This document shows positions 40,086 through 51,700 of a stretch of DNA of 64,000 nt, one piece after another; the stretch's first letter is position 1, and each line of letters opens with the position of its first letter. Both the position numbers and the translations under genes were made by a program. Location of the stretch: contig CM055897.1 in NCBI GenBank assembly GCA_029582155.1, positions 3,765,001 through 3,829,000 of the forward strand. The letters run 5' to 3'. Under the pieces are notes generated by a model, which was not told the DNA's origin, ran no database searches, and saw only the letters and a list, made by a program, of their open reading frames with translations. The stretch comes from Panopea generosa. Taxonomy: Eukaryota; Mollusca; Bivalvia; Adapedonta; Hiatellidae.

Positions 40086-40336
40086 GTGTTGTAAAACAAA
40101 CAAAGTTACAGGCAGGATATGTTTTGTATTGGAAAAATCTGGGGATTATTGGTATATCAATTACCCATATGTATATTATATATATATTTCTTTTGTGAGG
40201 CGAGAGAAAGCTAGTAGACATTGGTAGATCTTGGCACGACACCATAAAGAGAACAATGCTTTTCACTAAAATATGTTGAAAGAGGTCCAAGAAATATATC
40301 AAATTTCACTTTTTTTGTTTGACTTAATAATGCAAG

Positions 40337-40588
40337 ATGTACACCACCAAGAAAGATCATGTAAAGAACTATAATGTTCAATTTCATCCTTCAAACACCC
40401 ACACGTTTGCTTACACTACAGCTGATGGTGAAAAAGACAATATTTGTGAAGATGACATTCCTTCTGAACATATAGCTTGTCTTCAACTGTTGCAGCAACC
40501 ATTGTTTGTACCAGAAAAGTTTAATGAAATAAGAAAATGCACCGTATTTATGTGTCTGCTTTGTGTCAGACTCTTCTATAAAACATAA
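40337..40588 (+). pseudogene. 83-codon frame in segment A, duplicated in B (unrecognised)
   Basis: The frame begins MYTTKKDHVKNYNVQFHPSN and continues HTFAYTTADGEKDNICEDDI, SEHIACLQLLQQPLFVPEKF and NEIRKC. The B copy (51474-51700) shows the same protein but lacks two bases after CAAACACCCAC, shifting the frame. Downstream of both, another frame reads EEDNGPVFEVNADN. The composition looks like a genuine soluble protein, but neither copy is intact. Not identified. Confidence 0.4.
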
Positions 40589-41199
40589 ATCATTAGAAGA
40601 AGACAATGGCCCTGTGTTTGAAGTAAATGCCGACAATACACATGACAATGGGTCTACGGGTTTTAAGATTCGCCAAATAGAAAAAGAGAATATGATGGAG
40701 AAAGTAATATCATGATTTACAGACATGATGTTTGCAAAACAAGACTCTTTTATCACAGCATATATGAGATGATCTAAGGATGTATATACAGAATCCTTGC
40801 ATCTTCATCTGACAGATCAACATCTCAGTGCCATCATTATTAGCACTTGCTTGGTGAAGATCTCTGGAGATCAAATTTAAGGGGATATCTATATGCCCAC
40901 AAAAGAGGATAACATAATGAAGAGTTTGCCATTTTCATTTAGGTTTTCATTCACAGTCCTGAGACTAATCGGAATATCAACAATCATTCTTTTTCTAAAT
41001 ATATAGCTTGAATGTAAACCGATTCAAGTGATATAGTTAAGCAAAAAGATGCCATACTTTTATATTTGAGGAGAGTCTATTAATAATCTAGAATGGATAC
41101 TGGATAAATAAATGATTAGTACAATATTATGTTTCATTTTCTTGTTTTCAACCTTTAATAAAATTAATTTATATGTAGAATAAAATTTGCCTTTATTTC

Positions 41200-42292
41200 T
41201 GTCACACATAGGTGTGAGTCAGATTCTTTATTATTTGTTATTGACCTTTGTAAGAAGAAATGAAGCTTCAACAAAATGGCTACAATCAATGATGTTTTAT
41301 TGCATGAAATATAGTAATATATTGTTCAAGGTAATACACTCTACCACACTAATTCTAAACATATTTGTATCCAAATAGTTATAATGTAGACATTCTCAAT
41401 ATGTTCCGTAATGTTTAAAAATTCACTCAACGTTTTAAAAATGTACAACGATAAAACACCGCTATAATATTCTTCCAGATATAGCTCTTTGCCCGCTATG
41501 ATTCGTCGTTAAAGTAGGTTTGGCGAGAGATGCTACTCAATATTTTTATTAATCACATCTTTATTACCACACAGGTCTCCATCATGACGACTAAATATTA
41601 TGCATATATTACTATGATGTATAATATTAAATTCAATACGATGTCACATTATATAATCACGTGTACCACTTAGGACGCATTATATTTTACACATAGGTAG
41701 ACATCTCATATTGTTACCACTCAGAGGTATCTCTATCTTGACGACAACTTATAATACATATATCACATAGAATGTATAATATTAAATTCAATACGATGTC
41801 ACATTATATAATCACATGTACCACTTAGGACGTATTATATTTTTCACATAGGTAGACATTTCATATTGTTACCACACAGGGGTATGCCATGACTTCTTCT
41901 CTACATATATATTTAACTATATTGTTGAATCGCCCATAAACCACCTACAAGTATACAAACACACTCTTACAAAAATGAATATTTAGTACACACTTTCAAG
42001 ATAGCAACACTTCAGCATTTCAGAAATATAACTTAAACAAATTAACTACTCACAGTATCTCTCCTTTTTGATTCTTTGAATACTATATATCTGCCAATTT
42101 CTCTCTATCTGGCCATATCACCGACTGACCACTTACACACTCTCACTGTACATGTCTAATTGGTATGTGCTTTGCTTATTTCACGGGTGAATAGACAAGC
42201 TAACAAAGGAATATAAAACCCAATAATACAGGTGCGTATGAAGCAAAGGGTAAAATAAAGGGGTTAAAATCATAAAAATATGTATTGTGACA
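41200..42292. mobile_element. Solo-LTR-like fossil in segment A
   Basis: A 1093-bp insertion that starts TGTCACACATAGG and ends TATTGTGACA, giving TG...CA ends with a 7-bp inverted terminus TGTCACA. It is flanked by the 5-bp direct repeat ATTTC (41195-41199 and 42293-42297). Segment B (around 52258) has a single ATTTC with uninterrupted flanks, an exact empty site. No internal coding region is present, as expected of a solo LTR left by recombination. An AATAAA lies near the right end (42254). Family is not assignable. It postdates the A/B duplication. A DNA transposon with 5-bp duplication is the alternative. Confidence 0.6.
41570..41890 (+). repeat. ~152-bp tandem duplication inside the solo-LTR-like element
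   Basis: Two units sharing ATAATATTAAATTCAATACG (41621 and 41776), ATGTCACATTATATAATCAC and ACATAGGTAGACAT, plus the start of a third at ~41870 (TACCACACAGGGGTATG). Confidence 0.8.
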
Positions 42293-43583
42293 ATTTCTTC
42301 CGGTACAAAACTCCTAAATGAAGTTCTAGCAACCTGTTAAGAAAAGAAAACGTGTAAAACGTGCAGACCACAGGTTCCATATAGGATCAATATTTTGATT
42401 AAACTGTATGATGTACTAGCTTATTTGACAAAAAGATGAATTTCATCATTGCCAACCTACTCAGGATAACAGGGAGGACGTAGCAAGCAAAGGAAACAAA
42501 AACACTGATCATAAGTGTCACGGACTAAAATAGAAATAAAAAAAATCTTGCTAACTATGGGGTAAGAAAGAATTGAATCCGTTATCTGTTAACAATTGAA
42601 GCAGTGTTTGAGTGATATCCAAGAACTCAGTGGCACACTGTATTTGTTGGTATGCAATTATTTAAAAAAACTCAAAGAGTATTTTGACCTTTGTAATTAT
42701 AAATTTATAATATACTCAATGCGACGTTTAAGTTTATTCACATAGAATTTCTGGTTTATGAAATTTCACTCATTTATTCCATCTAAGTAAAAATGACATC
42801 TATGTAAGATAGATAGTTACAGTACTTCTTAATATATATTTTTTTTTTCACTATTACCAACTAATAAAACAAATGAAAAGAAATCAGAATTTGTGTAAAG
42901 AAACAAATAGACCCAAAGTGATCCAGATGCATTTCTTACCAAGTCACGATAACTCCACAGCACTGCTTTATAGTTAACTTTACTTCAATTGTGAAACAAG
43001 TTCTTACACTTAGACAAACTCCTGGTTAGAAACATATGTGGAAAAGTGTCGTGCTCAAGGACAGCACACATATGCTTTATCACAGGACATGCAAGACACA
43101 CCACAGATTCATACACTGGTGGGAATTAACACCATGTCATGTTTACCCAGCTCACACGCATGGTTCTTACTGACACGCTGTCTGATGATGGCAGTGTTCC
43201 TGTGACAGAGGTTGATGCTGGTGACATAAGTCAAAGGATATCAATATAGTAACAACAGTGACAATGCTATGACAAAAATGCAAATATTCGGTGGAACAAT
43301 TATACTAATTACAGTAATTTAACGAATCAGAAAGTAAACCAGTCACATTGCTTCTTAGAATCAAAAGTGAGAAAACAATAGCTGTTAGAGAACATTACAT
43401 TCATCTATTCAAAGAGTTTCATGCATATTAGATTTAACTCTATATATATATATATATATGTATGGAGACCAATATTTGTAAACAACCACAACAACGAAAT
43501 TCCCTATATACACAGGTATAAGGATTCTCTACTCTGTCAAAATAAGAGCACTGTAAAGTATATCAATCCTTCATAACTAAACA

Positions 43584-43955
43584 TTATGTACTTAGTTTCT
43601 CACAGTTCCCATTCCCGTGACCACCAGCATTCTTGAAGGTACCCAAACTGATAGAGGTCTTCCCCTTTCTGAGATCCTTGTGTGAAATTTGATGACGGCA
43701 GAGAGACAGTTCTGCTGACGGTATTGTTAAAGTGGCCAACTTGTCAAAAATGTTACCAAAGGATCCTTACCGTAGAGGTACCTCATCCCAAACTATAAGG
43801 TGACACCCCTCTTTACCAAGACCAGTTCTATTAAGGATGCAGAAAACTTTTTTGTATTTAAGGGGATCTTCTTGATCTAAACAGAAGACTGCGATATTGT
43901 AGCTTTCACTTTTTCCTAATAATAATGCAGCACATTTCTGAACTCCTCCATATAT
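43584..43955 (-). pseudogene. Protein-like minus-strand segment (unrecognised)
   Basis: Reading down from 43955 the minus strand is open for about 55 codons: GGVQKCAALLLGKSESYNIA, VFCLDQEDPLKYKKVFCILN and GLGKEGCHLIVWDEVPLR. It then meets TAA in a strong donor context (TACG then GTAAGG, ~43772). Past a GTCAGCAG acceptor-like site the same frame continues with LCRHQISHKDLRKGKTSISL and GTFKNAGGHGNGNCEKLS to a stop. Either two exons with a ~60-bp intron, or one decayed exon. The WDE resembles a helicase Walker-B motif, but nothing else supports a helicase. Not seen elsewhere in the window. Confidence 0.4.
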
Positions 43956-43979
43956 TCAGATATAATGTTCTAGTAAACT

Positions 43980-44390
43980 ATAGAGAAGGGAATACGTGGC
44001 ATCACTGGTTAGATACTTTCTGATATGACGTATGTTAATGATTTGTGCATATCCAGATTAGAATGAAAGAAATCATCCTAATACTGCTGTGTTCTTCAGA
44101 CAACGGATAGAATGAAAAACTCGCCAACAACAAAAATATGCTGTTTAAGCACAAGTTGTGAGTTTGCATATTCGAGTGACGGCCAAACTTGAGACAGCTG
44201 CTAAAAACTAGAGAAAACTCAGAAAGTTTCAAATATGGGGATAGTGGAAGACGAGGGAAACACGAAACATAGAACAGAACCATCCGACTTTGTCAGTGAA
44301 TCAAAGAATATGTAGGTGTTACAGTTATTCAGAAAAAAGTCCAGACCGAGCAAGACTTAAACTTGATTCCACATACATTTGACAAACCAG
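43980..44390 (+). repeat. Dispersed repeat R1, copy 4 (3' part)
   Basis: Shares GCATCACTGGTTAGATAC, CATATCCAGATTAGAATGAA (44048), CAGACAACGGATAGAATGAA (44098) and GAGTTTGCATATTCGAGTGA (44160) with 20595, 30550 and 34130. The 82-codon minus-strand frame here is a shadow. Confidence 0.65.
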
Positions 44391-44399
44391 AAATGATAA

Positions 44400-45770
44400 G
44401 TCGTCTCCATGACAATGCAATATAACTGAGGATTTGATTGTATTTTAGAGGAATGAAAATATAATTTTACTGGATTTTATTCAATGGAAACTCTTTTAGT
44501 TTGGAAGTTCTGTACTAATTTGGTGAAAAATCTTTAACTGAAATTTTGGGATGAACTATTATTGTTTATTTAAGTAAAATAGTTATCCGCAGGTATGCCT
44601 AATGTGGTAAATGAACAGATCTGTCTATCTGAATATTTGTAAATGACATAGTCATGCCAATGTTACTTTAGCTGCTACATCATACCGGCATGTGGAATTT
44701 GGATGGGATTCGAAGGAAGACTCACTTTGTTTGTTTCAATAAAAAGAAGAAAGATGACAAAGGAAAGAAGCAAATATAACAAGAGGCATATGGTTGTAAA
44801 TGGTCACCTGATTATCCTTGATGACATATGATGAACTATATGAATCTATCCATTTTTTGTCCTTCAGGATGCAGCAAAAATCCAAACATAGATTTTGAAT
44901 GTCACATATGCATCTGCATCAACAAATCACATCATTTTTCTTATATAGATCTAGTAATGTTGTGTTTCCTATACTAAGAAGTTTACCTTAACTTTAACTG
45001 TTTTGGCCCAGGCCCATGTTTACAGAGGAGGTTTGGGGTGTACTCAATAAAACATAAGCATTAACTGTCGTATTGGCAACAACAAATCACACCAAAAAAC
45101 ATTCAAATGGGTCTATTCATTCATCAGAAATTATGTTTTTTTGTTATTTTCTCTTCTATAGATTTAATAAAGTAGAACATATCCCCCGGGCCAAATTGTG
45201 AGATCCAAGGACATTCTATTCATAATTTTGATAAAGGACTAACAGTTGTCAATAATCATGCTCACCAGTTGTTTCCCAGTGCTTCCAATAGTTAGACGAT
45301 TTTTTAAGTTTACCTTGAATTTGACTGTTTATTTCCACCCTCAAAGTCCCAGTGAGGTGGGGACCATGCAATTCACAATTTTGATTCACCCTTAGGTACC
45401 AAACATTTCATTACGATTGAGCGTAAACTTTTGAGAAGTCAAAAATTTTGTTTAACCAGACATTTCAATTAATTTTACATGTTTTATTGCTACTTAGTAT
45501 GTTAATCGATTTTATCGAAGGTAGTTTTTGTATAGCCGTATGTTCCAACCTTAAAATGTATAATCTACTTTGCATTCCCGCTATTTCAATTTGATGGCGT
45601 TTGGTATGATGTGCACACATTGACAAACAAATTATATTGTTGGTAATGTCGATAATTGGTGCGTATGTGTGCAATGTTTAAAGTTTCTAACATAAATAAG
45701 TGTGATATAATGATGCCAAATCGAAAAGTACTGACTGTTATAGTTTACTCAAAATACTGATGTCGAGGGA
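44400..45770. other. Mostly unassigned sequence
   Basis: At 44690-44800 there is a block homologous to 33380-33480 (GGGATTCGAAGGAAGACTCA followed by a Lys/Arg-rich stretch), evidently part of the same broken family as R1. The remainder has no supported coding region or repeat landmark. Confidence 0.5.
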
Positions 45771-45862
45771 TGCTACAGCCCACAGAACTGTAATAAAACT
45801 GTGTGCTGCAGGGAAACACCACGGGACAGATTATTTGTAAAACGGATATGTCAGAAAGACAC

Positions 45863-46010
45863 AGGAATGTGTCTAAAAATGTTATCTGTAAGTGGCATCA
45901 ACATTTCCGACAAGATGAATGTTGGAAAGCTTAAGGAAGACAAGCAAAAATCCATTGCGTGATCAGCCAGCGAGCAATATTTTAATCATTGAAGAAAATC
46001 ATCCATGCAA
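45863..46010 (+). mobile_element. Possible mariner/Tc1-type transposase relic
   Basis: One frame reads RNVSKNVICKWHQHFRQDE, then, beyond a stop, GRQAKIHCVISQRAIF and, beyond another, SLKKIIHAKNYF. The pattern of a helix-turn-helix ending in a W-x-x-x-F core, then a G-R-x-x linker and a second helical segment, is like the N-terminal DNA-binding region of mariner-type transposases. The catalytic domain and terminal repeats are not seen, so the assignment is weak. Confidence 0.3.
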
Positions 46011-46079
46011 AGAATTATTTCTGAAAATTTATGAATGTCACTATTACATGTGATGGCTCCAAACTGACTTGTTCAAAAA

Positions 46080-46300
46080 CTTGTTTATGCTGTACAAGTT
46101 TGATTAAGATTCAATGAAAAATGGTAGTGCCAACGTGAATTCATGAAAAAAAACACAATATTTTCCTGTGTAGTTCTCTGTTAAACTGTAACCGCTGCTG
46201 CAGTCAAAATTAATATTGATATTAGTATATATTATATAATAATTTGGTTTATTCTATTGCAGAAATCTAGGTGACTGTGGATTTTGTTGTTAATCAACAC
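46080..46300 (+). repeat. Paralogous block shared with 55640-55780
   Basis: GCTGTACAAGTTTGATTAAG, TTCAATGAAAAATGGTAGTG, GTTCTCTGTTAAACTGT and GACTGTGGATTTTGTTGTTA recur in the same order at 55660-55780. The copy here has an extra ~100 bp around 46200. Confidence 0.65.
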
Positions 46301-46352
46301 ATCCTACAGAAGACAGCACATCTGCAACTCATTGCAAGACGCACTGGGTTAG

Positions 46353-48464
46353 AAATAAAATACAAACAATCAACCGGTCCCAGTAAACACACACATTCAG
46401 CTGGGACGAGAAGCAGCCAAGGGTGTGTCTCTGTTTACCTACCAAATTAGCATAGTCAGTAAGACAGGATGCATGATGAAGATACACAGGCCAGGAATGC
46501 TTAAGCAAGACATGCATTCATCACTCTTAAACCAATTTGGAACAGCAGTTCCATCTCAAAACCAAGCTCAAGACATTTAGAATCAAATTTAAAAACATTG
46601 GTTCTACGCTGATGGAAAACCTAGAGAAAAGAAGTTTAAACGGTCATGACATGCCAAGCTGCTGAAATGCATGTCACGAAGGATGGCATTAAACTGGGTC
46701 AAATGGGAAACTGTGTAGGCGTCACAATGTCGCAGACAGGATGAAGAGGACTGATATTCCACAGAAACTGTGCCGCAATAGTTAAATCATCTTTGTATAT
46801 GATGGTTGGTTGTATGGTGTTTAGCGTCGCTTTCAACAATTTTTCAGTCATATCGCGACGGTCTTTGTATATGAAAAATACATTCCAATAAAACCAAAAA
46901 ATAAAATACAAACAATCAACCGGTCCCAGTAAACACACACATTCAGCTGGGACGAGAAGTAGCCAAGGGTGTGTCTCTGTTTACCTACCAAATTAGCATA
47001 GTCAGTAAGACAGGATGCATGATGAAGATACACAGGCCAGGAATGCTTAAGCAAGACATGCATTCATCACTCTTAAACCAATTTAGAACAGCAGTTCCAT
47101 CTCAAAACCAAGCTCAAGACATTTAGAATCAAATTTAAAGACATTGGTTCTACGCTGATGGAAAACCTAGAGAAAAGAAGTTTAAACGGTCATGACATGC
47201 CAAGCTGCTGAAATGCATGTCACGAAGGATGGCATTAAACTGGGTCAAATGGGAAACTGTGTAGGCGTCACAATGTCGCAGACAGGATGAAGAGGATTGA
47301 TATTCCACAGAAACTGTGCCGCAATAGTTAAATCATCTTTGTATATGATGGTTGGTTGTATGGTGTTTAGCGTCGCTTTCAACAATTTTTCAGTCATATC
47401 GCGACGGTCTTTGTATATGAAAAATACATTCCAATAAAACCAAAAAATAAAATACAAACAATCAACCGGTCCCAGTAAACACACACATTCAGCTGGGACG
47501 AGAAGCAGCCAAGGGTGTGTCTCTGTTTACCTACCAAATTAGCATAGTCAGTAAGACAGGATGCATGATGAAGATACACAGGCCAGGAATGCTTAAGCAA
47601 GACATGCATTCATCACTCTTAAACCAATTTGGAACAGCAGTTCCATCTCAAAACCAAGCTCAAGACATTTAGAATCAAATTTAAAGACATTGGTTCTACG
47701 CTGATGGAAAACCTAGAGAAAAGAAGTTTAAACGGTCATGACATGCCAAGCTGCTGAAATGCATGTCACGAAGGATGGCATTAAACTGGGTCAAATGGGA
47801 AACTGTGTAGGCGTCACAATGTCGCAGACAGGATGAAGAGGACTGATATTCCACAGAAACTGTGCCGCAATAGTTAAATCATCTTTGTATATGATGGTTG
47901 GTTGTATGGTGTTTAGCGTCGCTTTCAACAATTTTTCAGTCATATCGCGACGGTCTTTGTATATGAAAAATACATTCCAATAAAACCAAAAAATAAAATA
48001 CAAACAATCAACCGGTCCCAGTAAACACACACATTCAGCTGGGACGAGAAGCAGCCAAGGGTGTGTCTCTGTTTACCTACCAAATTAGCATAGTCAGTAA
48101 GACAGGATGCATGATGAAGATACACAGGCCAGGAATGCTTAAGCAAGACATGCATTCATCACTCTTAAACCAATTTGGAACAGCAGTTCCATCTCAAAAC
48201 CAAGCTCAAGACATTTAGAATCAAATTTAAAGACATTGGTTCTACGCTGATGGAAAACCTAGAGAAAAGAAGTTTAAACGGTCATGACATGCCAAGCTGC
48301 TGAAATGCATGTCACGAAGGATGGCATTAAACTGGGTCAAATGGGAAACTGTGTAGGCGTCACAATGTCGCAGACAGGATGAAGAGGATTGATATTCCAC
48401 AGAAACTGTGCCGCAATAGTTAAATCATCTTGGTATATGAAAAATACATTCCAATAAAACCAAA
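46353..48464 (+). repeat. 546-bp tandem array (four units)
   Basis: Units 46353-46898, 46899-47444, 47445-47990 and 47991-48464. The first three are 546 bp and differ by only a handful of substitutions; the fourth is 474 bp because it lacks a 72-bp segment. Unit landmarks: ATAAAATACAAACAATCAAC, CATTCAGCTGGGACGAGAAG, GGTGTGTCTCTGTTTACC, GACATTGGTTCTACGCTGAT. Minus-strand frames of 71 and 79 codons repeat in each unit. They cross the inserted retroposon fragment and have no supported product. The near identity implies very recent amplification, or an assembly duplication. Confidence 0.95.
46790..46874 (-). mobile_element. 59-bp SINE-tail-like insert with 13-bp direct repeats (unit 1)
   Basis: The insert (46803-46861) is bounded by TCTTTGTATATGA at 46790-46802 and 46862-46874. 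Copies lie at 47336-47420 and 47882-47966. The fourth unit has a single TCTTGGTATATGA at 48428-48440, an empty site. Read on the minus strand it has CCGTCGCGATATGACTG, AAAAATTGTTGAAAGCGACG and a CAACCAACCA tail. GCGACG and CGTCGC form a 6-bp stem. From memory, GTTGAAAGCGACGTTAAAC is the common 3' end of molluscan SINEs. This fits a severely 5'-truncated retroposon. Confidence 0.65.
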
Positions 48465-48659
48465 GTTTACAAGATTACATAAGTATAATTTATATTATTT
48501 AATATTAAATTTCAGAATCATGTCGCGCAAGCTAACGAATGGAATGTGTGTTCCAATCTGGAATGCACAGCAGAAAGGAAGGTATTAGAGAAAACTTAGT
48601 TATTTCCTTAAAAAAAAAATCAGTTTTTATTTTGACAAAGAATAAAATAAATCGCCGTG

Positions 48660-49020
48660 TTTTGACGAATCAATTTGGCTTGAACAAACTTGGTAGAGGG
48701 TCACCCAAAGAACATTTCTGTGAAATTATGTTAAAATCGAGCCAGTTTTTTCTGACAAGAAGATTTTTAAAATTTTTACTAATTTAACTTGCCCTGTCCC
48801 CTGGCGACCATATTTTTGATGAATCAAGATGGCTTGAACAAACTTGGTAGAGGGTCACCCAAGGAACATTTCTGTAAAGTAATATCAAAATTGGCAAAGT
48901 GGTTTCAGAGGAGAAGTTGTTAGAAGCTAAAAGTTAACGACGGACGGCAGACGACAGTTGACAGATGACGGACACCAAGTGATCACAAAAGCTCAACTGT
49001 GAGCCTTCAGCTCAGGTTAG
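48660..49020 (+). repeat. Dispersed repeat R2, copy 2
   Basis: Two units with CTTGGTAGAGGGTCACCCAA (48688 and 48845) and ACATTTCTGTGAAATT, ending in GACGGACGGCAGACGACAG, CAAAAGCTCAACTGTGAGC and GGTTAGCTAAAA. Its right end abuts segment B. Confidence 0.75.
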
Positions 49021-50599
49021 CTAAAAAAGATTTGTGGCAGAAGCTGATAACGAAGCCTGCATAAATACTAAACACACGACAGGATCGTCTTTGTCATTGG
49101 ACTGGAGATACAGGTGATCACTTGAACATGTTATCAGACAGTTACAACAGTACGATGATATCATCAAACGATTTCGGAATAATGGTTTGGAAAATTCTTA
49201 TGAAAAACACAAAGGTTATTTGTGATTAATTCGGATTTACCAATGAAACCGTTGTACACAACCAAGAAGGGCCATAAAAAAGACTCGATTTGTTTACATC
49301 AACAAGTTTGCTGAGAGTTAAGCAGGAGAAATGAACATTTATGAAGAAAATTTAACCATTCTTTCAATTAAAAATAAAAAAAATAAAAGAACAGGGAGGC
49401 AGACAAAATTACAAAGATCACATGAATTGTTGATTGGTTTGAACTAATAAAGAAGTTTTGATACAGTACCATAGCACTTCACAGTATAAACTGGACCACC
49501 AAAAGTGTGGTTGTCTAATAACACACACCTCCTAGTAAATATGTCAACAATGGCGTTATACTTAGATAGTAACTGTAAACAAATAAACCAATGCTGAAAG
49601 AAATGGGATTGCAAGGAAGAATCACAAATAATCGTTTCAAAATAGCAATATACTCTCTTTAAATTGATATGGTTTTAAATATTATTTATGAAATGTATCT
49701 ATTGTATTAATCTTTTTGTTTCATTTAATAATTTGAAATTCAATTATTTATTTATTTACATATTATTTATTTATATATTTGGGATTCAAAATTTTTTTTC
49801 TGGGAACCAGCCTGGAGATTTTGCTTAGAGAAGCATTTTCAGTTGAAAAGTTTCTCCACTTTCCCCCCTCATACCAAACGGTATGATGCACGTGTACTGG
49901 GAACTAAATCTATATTTTTTTGGAAGGAAACGGGCATCAATTCTAATTTGAGAATTGACCATTATATATATTCAAAAAGATATTACTTTTTTTTTTTATC
50001 TTGAACGCAATTTAAAGAATGCGTGCGTGGTGATTGGTAAATAATTAAAGTCTGATAACAAGTATCATAAACTACCATCCAGATATAACAATACTTGCCA
50101 ACTGTTGAGAAAGAAAGAAGTGATTCCATAACAGTGTGTGAGTACTATCCAAGGTATTATATTATTTCATTTGTTATGTTTATTTCATTTTATTTATTTA
50201 TATATTATATAATAATAAATAAAATATCATTTGATAATTTAAATTAATGAGCTGGATATAGTCTTGGGATCGAAAGGGCATCACTTATAAGCCATATATT
50301 GGAGAAGATTTTGCCTTTTTTCTTTTATCTTTAACGCAATGAACGTTATTACACTGAACATAATTACATTTAATATTTTTCAACTAATAAATGGTGGAGA
50401 GGGTTGAAGCCCAGGGTTTGTTAAGTAAAATAAGTATTAACAAGAAATGTCATTGGTAAGTGTCACATGTTCCCCAAATGGTCTGTGAAAATAGCAATAA
50501 AATATATGTTATAATAGGTAGCAATGTATCCATGAAGATCAAGAGTAATGTATTGACGTGTTGGACTAGATATGCAATTTCATGTTTTTTTTTACAATA

Positions 50600-51085
50600 A
50601 AGCATGACCTTGACCTTTGTGTAACATCCTTTGATGTAAAGGTCTGAGTATTTCTACAGGTAAATGTACGTGTCACATCATCATGACATACTGATCACTT
50701 GCGACATGTTGTCATGTTATGTTGATTATTGGTAGCAAGTAATTTTTAAAATCCATGTATGCATGACAAAGTTACAGACCGCGCACGAAATCTTAAACAG
50801 ACTCAAAGTGTTGTCAAACAAACTGAAAGTTTGACCTTGACCTTTGAGGTATGGATGTGGGTCTTACTCGTGTCATGTTGATCATTTGTAGCAAGTATTT
50901 TAAAAATCCATGTATGCATGACAAAGTTACTGTCCGGACACGAAATCTCGCACAGACTCAAAGTGTTGTCAAACAAACTTTGTGTGACCTTGACCTTTGA
51001 GGTACTGGTGTGAGTCGTCATGTTATGTTGATCATTTGTATCAAGTATTAGCAAAATCCATTTATGCATGACAAAATTACAGGCC
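50600..51085 (+). repeat. TGACCTTGACC tandem array, B copy
   Basis: Three units with TGACCTTGACCTTTG at 50607, 50833 and 50987, the same flanks as the A array, and fewer copies. The 88-codon minus-strand frame across it is a repeat shadow. Confidence 0.85.
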
Positions 51086-51473
51086 GGACATGTAATACCG
51101 GACGTAAGGTCGGATTAAGGACGGATGCTACGATTACTATATGCCATCCAAAAAAATTTTTTTGGAGGTATTAAATTCAGAGGAAGGACTTTAGAGGTGA
51201 TTGTTTAGTTATTTTGGTACATATAGTAAAAAGGGCTTTCATGAGGAATGTTTTGTATTGAAAAAATTCAGGTGATTATTAGTATATCAATTACCCTTAT
51301 GTATTTCTATTCTGAGGCGAGAGGAAGCTACCCTTACGGAAATTCCTTTCTTAGACTTTGGAAGATTTTGGCACACCATAATGAGAACAATGCTTTTCGT
51401 TAGAATATGTTGAAAGAGGTCCAAGAAACATATTAAATGCAACTTTTTATTGTTCGATTTAATAATGCAAGAT

Positions 51474-51700
51474 GTACACCACCAAGGAAGATCATGTAAA
51501 GAACTATAATGTTCAATTTCATCCTTCAAACACCCACGTTTGCTTACACTACAGCTGCTGGTGAAATAGACAATATTTGTGAAGAAGATGACATTACTTC
51601 TGAACATATAGCAAGTCGTCAGCTGTCGCAGGAGCCAATGTTTATCCCAGAAAAGGTAAATGAAATAAGAGAATGCAAGGTATTAATTTGTCTGCTTTGA
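51474..51700 (+). pseudogene. B copy of the frame at 40337-40588
   Basis: Begins MYTTKEDHVKNYNVQFHPSN in one frame. After a 2-base loss relative to A it continues in another as TFAYTTAAGEIDNICEED, SEHIASRQLSQEPMFIPEKV and NEIRECK. The parts match A at about four residues in five. Confidence 0.45.

Larger units (their letters stand above)
36150..43440 (+). repeat. Paralogous segment A (7.3 kb)
   Basis: Collinear with segment B (49025-53390). Matches include GCAGAAGCTGGCATAAATAC against 49036, TTGGAAGGAAACGGGCATC (37029) against 49919, GATATGCAATTTCATGTTTT (38609) against 50569, ATGTACACCACCAAGAAAGA (40336) against 51473, CTTCCGGTACAAAACTCCTA (42297) against 52261, and GGTTGATGCTGGTGACATAA (43210) against 53186. 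A is longer for three reasons: a ~930-bp insertion with a hAT fragment, a 1093-bp solo-LTR-like insertion, and more copies of the TGACCTTGACC unit. Confidence 0.85.

Noticed and set aside
43090-43150. TGHxR...TTxxY-like string suggesting a tyrosine recombinase (alternative frame FITGHARHTTDSYTGG)
   Set aside because: Spacing from His to Tyr is one residue short of the usual pattern, other copies lose the Tyr, and the WWES frame is better conserved between copies.
43770-43800. LIVWDE as a Pif1/Helitron helicase Walker B motif
   Set aside because: No Walker A, no Rep motif and no other helicase motif around it.
46329-48155. Repeated 71- and 79-codon minus-strand frames
   Set aside because: They are copies of one frame in a tandem unit and run through a retroposon fragment. 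No family resemblance.
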